DNA of 64,000 nt from the NCBI GenBank assembly GCA_947500845.1, contig CANMTP010000008.1:140079-204078 (forward strand). Direction: 5' to 3'. The position numbers and the translations under genes are program-made. This DNA is from an uncultured Aquimarina sp. (GTDB lineage Bacteria > Bacteroidota > Bacteroidia > Flavobacteriales > Flavobacteriaceae). Below, one piece after another: positions 8,812 to 16,444 of the stretch. Under the pieces are notes generated by a model. It was not told the origin of the DNA. It saw only the letters and a list, made by a program, of their open reading frames with translations, and did no database searches. Every line of letters begins with the position of its first letter. The stretch's first letter is position 1.

Positions 8812-9372
8812 ATGAAAGCAATTTTACTATTTCTATGTGTACTAAGTTATATAGCCGTTAATGCTCAGAAATCTGACTTTCTTGATGGATACATTGTTAC
8901 CTTTTCTAATGATACATTGATTGGAAAAGTCAACGATCGAAAATTGGGGCGTAGAGATGAATTGACCAACAAAATACATGTTAAGCTTGATAACGGTCGA
9001 GTGAAGAAAATTAAGAAAAGAAATATTGCCGTATATAAAAGAGGAAACGAGATTTTTATAAGAAAAAGAATCCAAGAACAACTCCCATTATTCAAAATAA
9101 AAAACGATGCAGAGTATTTTTTAGTGCAATTAGTTTCAGGTCCTGTAGCGCTTTACAAATACTATTTTAACGACTTTGATAATCATACGATTGACTATGT
9201 TTTTCTTATTAAATCTAAGAATTCTTACACATACAAAAGACTCCCCTTGTTAGGCTTTAAGAAAATATTGAAACCATATTTTAATGAATCTCCCGGTATG
9301 ATAGAAATGATAAATGAAAAAAGATTTCGATACGCCGATATTCCAGAATTAGTGCAAGCACTTCAAAGATGA
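8812..9372 (+). CDS. Secreted protein of unknown function
   Basis: 186 residues. A signal peptide (MKAILLFLCVLSYIAVNAQ) with a likely cut after NAQ implies export to the periplasm or surface. The mature part is basic and beta-rich, starting KSDFLDGYIVTFSNDTLIGK, a pattern seen in many uncharacterised secreted proteins of Bacteroidota that bear a GYIV..NDT..G opening. No catalytic motif or sorting domain is visible. A stem-loop and possible promoter precede it, so it is probably transcribed alone. Confidence 0.7.
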   Translation: MKAILLFLCVLSYIAVNAQKSDFLDGYIVTFSNDTLIGKVNDRKLGRRDELTNKIHVKLDNGRVKKIKKRNIAVYKRGNEIFIRKRIQEQLPLFKIKNDAEYFLVQLVSGPVALYKYYFNDFDNHTIDYVFLIKSKNSYTYKRLPLLGFKKILKPYFNESPGMIEMINEKRFRYADIPELVQALQR

Positions 9373-9569
9373 TCGCATTTCTGGCGTCAATGCAGATTGG
9401 GTATCTGTAATTGAAAGAGTAACCTCTCAAGGTTTTGATCATATCTGCAATCAACACCGTCAAATATGGATCGTATTTGCCCAGATAGTAGTGCCATCTT
9501 ATAATCTGAACCTTTTTTTTCTCTTTTTGAAGGTACATTTGATCCTACAAATCGTAAAACACTTAATTT

Positions 9570-10304
9570 ATGAAACATTTATTTAAAATTTTGGTCGTTG
9601 TGGTGATGGGATTTGGAGTATTTCATTCCTGTAGCGATGATAAAGATGATGATCAAGGTACTGATACCATTGAAGATTTAAGTACGCTAGGTAATGACGA
9701 GCAGTTTCTTGGTTTTGTTGAAAAATCAATGAGTGCGACCATAATACTGGCTGATGCAGATGAAGTAAGAGAAATACTAGCCAAGGAGGAACCCTTTACC
9801 GATGAGGAGTATACGTTTTTGGCTACTACAATGGGCTTTGAAAGTCTAGAGGCTATGAAACAATACTACCTAGATGATGCATTGGTATGGAGCGAAATCG
9901 CAAATCGGTATGATTTTCAAAATCAAGATTCTGATGCTATCGCAGAAATATACTATCAGGTGGTGTTGGGGATAAATGCTAAGCAGGACGAATATACAGA
10001 AGATGATTGTATAGATAATTGTTTAGATAGTTACTATAGTTCGATAAGAAACGAATATACTTTGGATTATCTATTAAAAACTATATGTGGTTCTACGGTA
10101 CCCCCTCAAGTTCCTGATCAAGATGACCCATCTTATCCAGAAATAAATCAACAATGGATCGCATGGATGCAATGCTATTTTGATGTTAAATCGAGAAACA
10201 ATGCTAGTGGCGGCCTAAATCTTTTCTATCTTGAAAACTGTACCCTTTGTTGTAATGAAATTCTTTACGAATGCGCATATGGTGTTTTATATATTCCTAA
10301 TTAG
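9570..10304 (+). CDS. Lipoprotein of unknown function with Cys-rich C-terminal half
   Basis: 244 residues. Signal peptide with lipobox at Cys21 (VFHSCSDDKDDD), so a lipoprotein. The first half is acidic and helical. The second half has paired cysteines (DDCIDNCLD near 146-154, and NCTLCCNEILYEC near 224-236), suggesting disulfides or metal binding in the periplasm. I recognise no family. It is followed by a MITE-like element and stands alone. Confidence 0.7.
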   Translation: MKHLFKILVVVVMGFGVFHSCSDDKDDDQGTDTIEDLSTLGNDEQFLGFVEKSMSATIILADADEVREILAKEEPFTDEEYTFLATTMGFESLEAMKQYYLDDALVWSEIANRYDFQNQDSDAIAEIYYQVVLGINAKQDEYTEDDCIDNCLDSYYSSIRNEYTLDYLLKTICGSTVPPQVPDQDDPSYPEINQQWIAWMQCYFDVKSRNNASGGLNLFYLENCTLCCNEILYECAYGVLYIPN

Positions 10305-10336
10305 ATATAAAAGCCAGTAATAAAAAATGGCTATAA

Positions 10337-10514
10337 AACTCACATGATGTATTAGAAAATTGATCATATTTTTTTTGAAATCAACCTTACTGTGTAGGAC
10401 ATTACCAAGTCTTGAGTATAGCACACGCTATTGTCATGCTTAGAATGTAGTGAAATTGTAGTATTTTGCAATAATTTCAAGCTATTACGAATTTTCTAAT
10501 ACATCATGTGGGTT
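10337..10514. mobile_element. MITE-like palindromic element, copy 2
   Basis: The ends form a near-perfect inverted repeat: CACATGATGTATTAGAAAAT at 10341-10360 and its complement near 10491-10510, flanked by AACT/GGGTT. The right portion (AATGTAG, TATTTTGCA, AAGCT, TTTTCTAAT) aligns with copy 3 read in reverse. No coding capacity; it fills most of the 10305-10663 gap. Confidence 0.6.
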
Positions 10515-10663
10515 TACAGTTAAAAATATGATAATCATCAACTTGTTGGTTATGCGCTACAGAAATTTGAACATCATTTAGTTTAAAATGAGGTTATGCT
10601 CACATTTTTCATCTTTTCGAACCCGATTTTTATGATTACTTTGGTTTCAAATTTAAAAACATC

Positions 10664-11365
10664 ATGAAAAAGATCACTCTATTTGTAAGCATTCTATGGT
10701 TGGCTGGAGCCTGTACATCAAATAGCAAAAGTAGCAACGCTTCAGATTCTAGTGCGGTAACAACGACTACCCAGCAAGTTGATCCACCAGAAGTATCGCA
10801 ATATATTATTGTAAAGGTTTCGGGTCGAGCACCAGAGCGTATTGAAGAAACCGAAGATTTTTCTCCTACAGAACTAAGAACCGCCAGACTGAAAGACGGT
10901 AAAATCATTACCACTTTTAAAGGATATTTGGGTTCTTTTGATGATGAAAAAGAATATGGATTAGAGTTAATGTGTATTCGTAAGACCGATTCGGGAGCAT
11001 TAGCCAAGGGAACCTATAAACTTATAGCTACCGCTGATGCTGCACAGCTAGCTTCTGAAACCAGTCCTTTCTTCGAATCTATTAACACCTCTAATGCTGA
11101 GACCTACAAGAATGCGAAAATGTCAGGCATGCTTGACGATTTTACGAATGAGTTTTATGCACCTTTGCGTGAAGAAAATGTGTTGGTTATCGAATCGACT
11201 GAAGATCTGGGAGAAACCGCTAATTCAACTGAAAATTTTCCTGAAAGACTACAACGAGTAAAAGGGTATTTAGTTTTTTTTATTAATGAAATGACATCAG
11301 AAGAAGAATACAAACTACGAGTGGATTTTAATATCATCAACGAAATAAGAATTCTGAAGGATTAA
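10664..11365 (+). CDS. Lipoprotein of unknown function
   Basis: 233 residues. Signal peptide MKKITLFVSILWLAGACTSN with lipobox Cys17. A low-complexity Ser/Thr/Gln linker (residues 18-45) precedes a compact domain rich in charged residues and beta-strand patterns. No catalytic motif seen. It sits between two MITE-like elements (10337-10514 and 11420-11590), which isolates it transcriptionally. I do not recognise a family. Confidence 0.7.
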   Translation: MKKITLFVSILWLAGACTSNSKSSNASDSSAVTTTTQQVDPPEVSQYIIVKVSGRAPERIEETEDFSPTELRTARLKDGKIITTFKGYLGSFDDEKEYGLELMCIRKTDSGALAKGTYKLIATADAAQLASETSPFFESINTSNAETYKNAKMSGMLDDFTNEFYAPLREENVLVIESTEDLGETANSTENFPERLQRVKGYLVFFINEMTSEEEYKLRVDFNIINEIRILKD

Positions 11366-11419
11366 TTCATCCTTCGTATTTTGGACCAATACCATTTTTT
11401 TACACCTCAAGTTCTATTA

Positions 11420-11590
11420 AACCCGTTTCATGAATTAGAAAATCTGTTACAGCTTCCAGCTACTGCAAAATATAGGACTACGCTACATTTTTAAATTTAA
11501 CCGTAGCGATGCTATGCTAAAATTTAGAAAATGTCATATTTTATGGCATCTGAAAGCTTCATTACGAAGTTCTAATGCATAAAACGGGTT
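11420..11590. mobile_element. MITE-like palindromic element, copy 3 (ends 2 bp before a start codon)
   Basis: 171 bp between AACCCGTTTCATGAATTAGA and the complementary end at 11585-11590 (CGGGTT). The core TAGCGATGCTATGC is the reverse complement of the core of copy 1. The right end lies two bases before the ATG at 11593, so the element provides the 5' leader of the downstream gene. Confidence 0.65.
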
Positions 11591-11592
11591 AA

Positions 11593-11991
11593 ATGAAGAA
11601 CAAACACATGCCTATAGTTTTAAAAGCTGCCGCCATTTATAATTTGATTTGGGGCGCCTGGGTGGTATTGTTTCCCAACCATTTTTTTGAATTGGTAGGT
11701 ATGCAACCTCCTTTACATGTGATGATTTGGCAGGGTATGGGTATGGTGATTGGTGTATATGGTTTAGGATACTGGTGGGCTGCTCAAGATCCCACTACCC
11801 ATTGGCCAATTGTTATGGTTGGATTTTTGGGTAAAATCTTTGGTCCGTTAGGTTTCTTTGCAAACTATATCCAAGAAAAAGTACCTTTTGAGTTTTTCTA
11901 CACACTTATTACGAATGACTTTATTTGGTGGATTCCTTTCTTTTTAATTCTCAAAAAAGCGTACCAGGAGAAAAAAATACAATGGATATAA
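11593..11991 (+). CDS. Small four-helix membrane protein, unknown
   Basis: 132 residues with four predicted membrane helices (about 7-27, 41-62, 71-94 and 107-125). Motifs WGAWVVLFP, WQGMGMVIGVYGLGYWWAA and WWIPFFLILKKAY recur in a family of small membrane proteins in Bacteroidota that I know only as uncharacterised. Its stop overlaps the next gene by 10 bp, so the two membrane proteins are probably translated from one mRNA and may work together. The 5' leader is a MITE-like element. Confidence 0.7.
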   Translation: MKNKHMPIVLKAAAIYNLIWGAWVVLFPNHFFELVGMQPPLHVMIWQGMGMVIGVYGLGYWWAAQDPTTHWPIVMVGFLGKIFGPLGFFANYIQEKVPFEFFYTLITNDFIWWIPFFLILKKAYQEKKIQWI

Positions 11992-12353
11992 AACGAATAT
12001 TGCTGTACCTTTTATCTGCTTTTTATTTGGTTGCGGGTATTAATCACTTTGTACATCCAGAATTCTATCTCCCACTTATTCCGAAGTATTTGGTGTATCC
12101 TGAGCTTATTAATTATATAAGCGGAGTAGCAGAAATAGTACTGAGTGTTGGGGTGCTTTTTACTACTACCCGAAAAACAGCTGCTTACCTTATCATAATA
12201 CTATTAGTGGCTTTTATACCTTCTCATATTTATTTTATAATGACAGGTAGTTGTGTTGAAGATGGTTTATGTGTTGCGAAGTGGGTGGCTTGGTTCAGGC
12301 TTATTGTGATCCATCCTATTTTGATTTGGTGGGCATGGTGGGTAAGAAAATAA
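11982..12353 (+). CDS. DoxX-like small membrane protein
   Basis: 123 residues from ATG at 11982; an upstream in-frame start at 11925 would overlap the previous gene by 67 bp and adds a non-membrane tail, so I prefer the later one. Four helices are visible, with the signature AGINHFVHPEFYLPLIPKYL and a SGVAEIVLSVGVL helix, as in the DoxX/MauE-like superfamily. Such proteins are linked to membrane redox chemistry, but the role here is unknown. Overlap with the gene in front suggests translational coupling. Confidence 0.75.
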   Translation: MDIKRILLYLLSAFYLVAGINHFVHPEFYLPLIPKYLVYPELINYISGVAEIVLSVGVLFTTTRKTAAYLIIILLVAFIPSHIYFIMTGSCVEDGLCVAKWVAWFRLIVIHPILIWWAWWVRK

Positions 12354-12360
12354 TGTTATC

Positions 12361-12576
12361 ACCCCGTTGTGCATTATGAAAGAAATAGTAAAGAAAAGCG
12401 TCAGTTCGAGTGATTTTCCAAAATGTAATGGAGGAAAATCGTATCGAGAATAGCTTTTTGGATCCAAAAAGCTATTTTCGATAGCTCTGCTGAGTATAGT
12501 CGAAGCATTCGAACCTGCCAGATCTGTCGGGGGGTCAACGAATTTCGAATAAAGATATCAAAATGCACAACGAGTA
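12361..12576. repeat. Composite palindromic repeat region with terminal inverted repeats
   Basis: CGTTGTGCATT at 12365-12375 and AATGCACAACG at 12562-12572 are perfect inverted repeats. Inside are GATTTTCC...GGAAAATC and a 41-bp near-perfect palindrome (12442-12482, core TAGCTTTTTGGATCCAAAAA). The ends resemble those of the MITE-like elements at 7.8, 10.4 and 11.5 kb. No coding capacity. Confidence 0.6.
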
Positions 12577-12636
12577 CCTTTATTATAATTCTATAGGCCT
12601 CCTTAATAGGCTATTACAACTACAGTCATAACGATG

Positions 12637-12679
12637 TAAAAAGACCTGTAAGGTTTTATCAACTCTACAGGTCTTTTCT
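12637..12679 (-). terminator. Terminator hairpin downstream of the DUF6261 gene
   Basis: AAAAGACCTGTA and TACAGGTCTTTT form a 12-bp stem. On the reverse strand it follows the stop at 12702 by about 25 bases and ends in a T run. Confidence 0.75.
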
Positions 12680-12701
12680 TAAAAATATATAACTAACACT
12701 A

Positions 12702-13452
12702 TTAATTTGCTACTATTGTTTCATTTGGCACTTCGCCATCATCCTGGTTGTTATTGATGCGGGTATTGATGATCTGCTGGTATCTTTTAGACAGGGTGTT
12801 CAGCTCATTGTTTACCGTGTTATAGGTATTGTTTTCGTCTAACTCGGTAAGTGCCCCGATGCGCTTGTATAACTTCTCATACACGACCAGCGCTTGTGGT
12901 TTTATGGTCGTATAGGATTGCTTTTCGGCAGCACTTTCTATAGTGATACGTTCTTGATATTTGGTCCTAAAAGAAGTATTGGTTTCTTTAAGGATCGTAG
13001 CCCAATCGGTCATTGCTACCGTTTCTAGAGCCATTTTAAGTTTAGACTCTGTTTCATAATCCTCGATGATATTGACCATTACTGTACTTTGCGCTTCATA
13101 GTTAAGTCGGGCGATACCACTACCATAGGTATCGATATGGTCCAGCAGCAATTGTCCTGCCTCCTTTTTCTTGGCATCTTGATGGTAGCTGTTCATTAAA
13201 AATCCGTAACGCATGCCGTTAATCGCATTATCCCGGGTAATATCTAGTTTTTCCAGCTCTTGGGTAAAATCGCTCTTGCGGTCATAGATTAAAGCATCGT
13301 CGAGTTGTGCTACGGCTGCATCCAGATCGGCTACTTGTTTTTGGATCTGTAGCGCCACAGGATCGTTTTTGTATACAAATATCCTTGGTACTGGGCAGGT
13401 ACTCGATTACTTCTTCTTTACTAAGCCTGGTTACGTTGTTTGTTGTTAACAT
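12702..13452 (-). pseudogene. DUF6261 family gene broken by a single-base frameshift
   Basis: The reverse-strand ATG at 13452 starts MLTTNNVTRLSKEEVIEYLP and then runs out of frame; one frame over, the sequence continues VPRIFVYKNDPVALQIQKQ and stays open to 12702. Together they give a protein of about 249 residues, matching uncharacterised DUF6261 proteins of Bacteroidota (mostly helical, cytosolic). The span is 751 bases, one more than a multiple of three, so one extra base lies near 13390-13400. The open part alone (12702-13358) would have to start at a GTG. Either a young pseudogene or a sequence error. A strong promoter is intact. Confidence 0.7.
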
Positions 13453-13479
13453 ATCTATAAGTTTTTAAATTTGTGAGGG

Positions 13480-13508
13480 CAAATATATTGGCTTCACCTA
13501 TGCATCAA
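13480..13508 (-). promoter_or_regulatory. Bacteroidota-type promoter of the DUF6261 gene
   Basis: On the reverse strand TTG (13506-13508) is followed after 18 bases by TATATTTG (13480-13487), a consensus -33/-7 pair, 27 bases before the ATG at 13452. Confidence 0.75.
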
Positions 13509-13570
13509 AAATGCGTATAGGGGGGATTAAACCCCTTTTTTATAAACCACTGATTATTAGTTTTGTAAAT

Positions 13571-13760
13571 AGCTCCCGCACCCCTGCGAGAGCTCGTTGC
13601 AAAGCTGTACATAACTGTTGCAGGGCTGCAGGAGCTCGTTGCCATAGTATACATATCACTTGCAAGGGTGCAGGAGTTCTTTGCAGGAATAAAAATACCT
13701 CTTGCACCCTAGCGAGAGGTCGTTGCAAAACTATACAGAGCTGTCGCAGGGGTGTGGGTG
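13571..13760. repeat. 42-bp tandem repeat array, about 4.5 units
   Basis: Units at 13571-13612, 13613-13654, 13655-13696 and 13697-13738, plus a partial fifth, keep an exact 42-bp period with a core like TTGCAGGGCTGCAGGAG and TCGTTGCA. The period is 14 codons. The + frame (13511-13798) gives 14-residue repeats with two cysteines each; the reverse frame gives Leu-Gln-Arg amphipathic repeats. The array is GC-richer than its surroundings. I cannot tell if either frame is translated. Confidence 0.8.
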
Positions 13761-13875
13761 GTGTTTTTATTGGATTTGGGGATGGGTGGGTGTTGTAATT
13801 TAGATGAACATGATACTGGTCGATTGATAGGGGTTTGAACTTTTCAGATCTTTAACGGGGCTCGTCATAGGCGAG

Positions 13876-14067
13876 TGCTAGCTGGTTGACCGCTTGTTCA
13901 CTTTTACACGTTAAAAACACCTTTTATCACCTCGTAAAACTGTATATAAGCAATTGTGATTTTATTCCTTGTGAGATTACAACAAAATAAAAACGCTCCT
14001 AAAAGAGCGCATTTAAAGTTGGATTGTTAGAAATTAACAGGTTGTGCAACGGTTACCTTTGTTAGGC
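13876..14067 (-). repeat. Possible second attC-like site, 3' of the membrane-protein gene
   Basis: GTTAGGC at 14061-14067 is followed by CATA and lies 19 bases past the stop at 14087, mirroring the better site at 15012-15181. The distal arm near 13879 (GGTTGACCGCTTG) pairs only loosely with CGGTTACC at 14051-14058. Confidence 0.35.
13989..14010 (-). terminator. Terminator-like hairpin
   Basis: On the reverse strand GCGCTC-TTTTAG-GAGCGT is followed by TTTTATTTT. It lies about 80 bases past the stop of the 14087 gene. Confidence 0.6.
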
Positions 14068-14086
14068 ATAGTTATTTTCCGTACAG

Positions 14087-14989
14087 TTATTCTATAGTCT
14101 TATCCACTACTATTAGCATAAGACCTTCTAAAGTATATCTTCGATAAAATTTCATGTATGCCATAAATGCAACAAAAGAGAGCCCCATTAACAATAGATT
14201 AAAACCAACCATTGTCCAGTTTACTAATAATTCGGTATCAATTGTCTTTAGGCTGACTGCTAAATAATACCAAAATGATAAAACAAATGCAAGAACTAGA
14301 TTTCTCAAAAAACCATATAAAGCAACATAATTTACCATTCTAAATTGATGCTCTTTGCTATTTTCAAACGCATAATGATGAACGATTCTATTAAAATCGA
14401 TGCACCTTAAATCATTTTCCATTATGTTCTTCGAATTTGAAAGTCCTTTTGAATTTAATAGTTGAAGAACATTTTCTTTTATTATTCCCATTAAATAAGG
14501 GTCAAGTCCTTTCGAATAAAAACTTTTAAAGTTGAGTAAAGTGCCAAACAAAAATTCTACGAGAAATAGAGGAAGAAGTAAAATAATCAAAATTATGCGA
14601 CCAAAATTTCTTAGATTTCTTTTCATATTATCTACTTCGTAAAGCAAGTTTGTTTGCTCCCAACCTTCAGGTAGATTTTTTTTAATCCAGTACGATTCCT
14701 TTTCATAGCCGATTACCGTTTTCGATGGATAACCATATTTCCAGTTCCCATATTTTTCAACAGTAATTGATGATATAAAACTTATTAAATGCCCTAAAGA
14801 ATAGGAGATAATTATAAAAAAGAATATTTCTTGAAAATTATATTTTGAGACAGAAGAAAAGATTGTTTCGATATTCTGTTTGCTATTTTCATTTGTCCAA
14901 TTTTCGATAATCAAGAAAAGATATATGACCGTCGAGCCTGGAATCAAATAACCCAAAAAATCATAAAGCGAAAAGGGGTTTTGTTTCAT
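14087..14989 (-). CDS. Multi-pass membrane protein, unknown (cassette-like cargo)
   Basis: 300 residues with about five membrane helices (near 14-29, 54-73, 132-153, 223-247 and 259-281) and a cytoplasmic-looking loop between helices 2 and 3. The opening NPFSLYDFLGYLIPGS recurs in unassigned membrane proteins of bacterial accessory regions. No catalytic motif is visible. The gene is tightly framed by attC-like ends: GTTAGGC 19 bases after its stop and GCCTAAC 22 bases before its start. It is co-directional with the nuclease-like gene in front but separated by the 170-bp attC-like site, as expected for separate cassettes. Base composition is very AT-rich. Confidence 0.7.
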   Translation of the reverse strand: MKQNPFSLYDFLGYLIPGSTVIYLFLIIENWTNENSKQNIETIFSSVSKYNFQEIFFFIIISYSLGHLISFISSITVEKYGNWKYGYPSKTVIGYEKESYWIKKNLPEGWEQTNLLYEVDNMKRNLRNFGRIILIILLLPLFLVEFLFGTLLNFKSFYSKGLDPYLMGIIKENVLQLLNSKGLSNSKNIMENDLRCIDFNRIVHHYAFENSKEHQFRMVNYVALYGFLRNLVLAFVLSFWYYLAVSLKTIDTELLVNWTMVGFNLLLMGLSFVAFMAYMKFYRRYTLEGLMLIVVDKTIE

Positions 14990-15011
14990 ATATTTTCTTT
15001 TTTATAATTAT

Positions 15012-15181
15012 GCCTAACGCCAAATATATGAATCGGAGCAAGGCAAACATTCCTGAACCAATGGATTTGTCTACGCATTATTATTTCTTATTAAACTTAT
15101 AAAAAATTCGAGCCTTTGCAAAAAGGAAATGACCTTTCGATCTAGCACTAAATTGCTCTGATTTCATATTTAATGTTAAGC
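15012..15181 (-). repeat. attC-like recombination site between two cassette-like genes
   Basis: GCCTAAC (15012-15018) and GTTAAGC (15175-15181) match the integron R boxes RYYYAAC and GTTRRRY. The flanking arms also pair: AAATATATGAATCGGAGCAA at 15022-15041 against TTGCTCTGATTTCATATTTA at about 15153-15172, with a three-base unpaired spacer next to the R box. This is the folded bottom-strand design of attC sites. The 170-bp length is at the long end. Confidence 0.55.
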
Positions 15182-15188
15182 ATATTTT

Positions 15189-15737
15189 TTAAAACTCCTG
15201 ATTCCATTCATCTATTTTAGTACCATTTTCATAACTTTCAAAAAGACAATTTCTATTGAGAATATCTAATTCCATATAGATCCCTAATTCATAATCGCAT
15301 ACGTGCTCAGGAAAGGTCTTTCCGTCATTGGACCAAATATTATCATAACTCTCTTTTGTTAGAGCTCTTAGTCTATTTTTATCACTTAACCTTTCGTGTT
15401 CAGGTCTATTTGATTTTTTCATTTCAATAGCCAACAAATTGTCATTTCCAATTTGATTTCCACGACTGTGAACTATAATGTCGCAATTAATTGTCACGAC
15501 ATTCATTTCATCGTCAAGAATAGTTTTTATTTCGCCGTTTTGTTTTCGATTATATTCAGGATCAGAATAGTATTCAGTCAAGTCATATTTTTCAAGTAAA
15601 ATTTCCAAATAGGTAGATAACCGTCCGCACAAATTTCTCTCATTAACTCCAGCCAATATATTATCAATTTCTTTCTGAAAGAGCTTTTCTTTTCCTTCAT
15701 TGAATAAATGTAAAAGTTTAGTCTGAAGTTCGGTCAT
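15189..15737 (-). CDS. PD-(D/E)XK nuclease-like protein
   Basis: 182 residues, cytosolic. Asp86 in INCDIIVH and Glu105-Met-Lys107 in LLAIEMKKS give the D...ExK pattern of the PD-(D/E)XK nuclease fold, with a possible upstream Glu33 (ERNLCGRL). The first 60 residues are helical and the last third has no known motif. Such proteins include restriction and repair nucleases, but catalytic activity is an inference. It starts 19 bases after a GCTTAAC box and stops 7 bases before GTTAAGC, as in an integron cassette. The role could be defence; no partner methylase is seen. Confidence 0.6.
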   Translation of the reverse strand: MTELQTKLLHLFNEGKEKLFQKEIDNILAGVNERNLCGRLSTYLEILLEKYDLTEYYSDPEYNRKQNGEIKTILDDEMNVVTINCDIIVHSRGNQIGNDNLLAIEMKKSNRPEHERLSDKNRLRALTKESYDNIWSNDGKTFPEHVCDYELGIYMELDILNRNCLFESYENGTKIDEWNQEF

Positions 15738-16151
15738 TGAATTAATCCTAAATTATGCTTAACTTAAGAATATATGCACTAGTACATATATTTTACTTAT
15801 ATTATTTCTTTCCAAATCTACTACACCCATCCTTATTAAACCTGTGTAAAACCACATTAGCATAAGTATTAGTATTACAATACTGTAACTTTGGATCATG
15901 GTAGACGCAAACGAAATTACGTAATTAAGATATGCGAGATTTATGGGTTTCCACAGAGCGTTGGTTTTTGCTTGTTGTACCTACTAATCTTTGTGGGCAT
16001 TGGTCGAGATACTGGTGGTGGCAAGGGAAATTTTAAAATTATTAAAAGGCGTACTAAATCATTGTAGTATACTTATTTATTGTAAAATTACCCTTTTAAA
16101 TTTTTGTCTTTACCATTTCTATATCCAAAGAAAGTAGAAGACTTAAAAAAA

Positions 16152-16186
16152 CAAAACACTATGGATTTGAAATCCATAGTGTTTTG
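16152..16186 (-). terminator. Perfect 17-bp-stem hairpin, likely terminator
   Basis: CAAAACACTATGGATTT, one G, then its exact complement. On the reverse strand a run of seven T follows, fitting a terminator for the leftward serine hydrolase gene, though 260 bases away. Confidence 0.6.
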
Positions 16187-16233
16187 CCAAAGAATAAAAT
16201 TCTATTTTCTATTATTGAAGAATTATACTGTTT

Positions 16234-16307
16234 TTGTCATTCCTGCGTAGGCAGGAATCCATAACTACAGTAGTACGAATGGATCCCAGCATACACTGGG
16301 ATGACAA
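16234..16307. repeat. Dispersed palindromic repeat (TTGTCATTCCTGC type)
   Basis: TTGTCAT at the left and ATGACAA at the right enclose two hairpins, TTCCTGC-GTA-GGCAGGAA and TCCCAG-CATACA-CTGGGA. This is a widespread class of intergenic repeat in bacterial genomes. Confidence 0.65.
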
Positions 16308-16444
16308 AATTGTTACCAAGCTTTATAAAAACTAAAGTAACCGTAATCAAATCAAAAGGTTTTAGCCTTTAACTACCTAATGAACCTGCAATATCCATTA
16401 ATTCTATAGTTTGTTAGCTACTGGTTTATTCAGTTTTGTAACCT

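Larger units (their letters stand above)
15738..16444. other. Intergenic region with cassette end, hairpin and dispersed repeat
   Basis: Holds the GCTTAAC box (15757-15763), a palindromic stretch TATATGCACTAGTACATATA right after it, a long perfect hairpin (16152-16186) and a dispersed repeat (16234-16307). I see no gene in the rest. Confidence 0.5.

Noticed and set aside
13571..13760. CRISPR array
   Set aside because: The 42-bp units are adjacent and similar throughout, without unique spacers between fixed repeats, and no cas gene is present.
15738..16150. A third integron-type cassette upstream of the nuclease-like gene
   Set aside because: Only one R-box-like heptamer is present, and no gene or second box was found.
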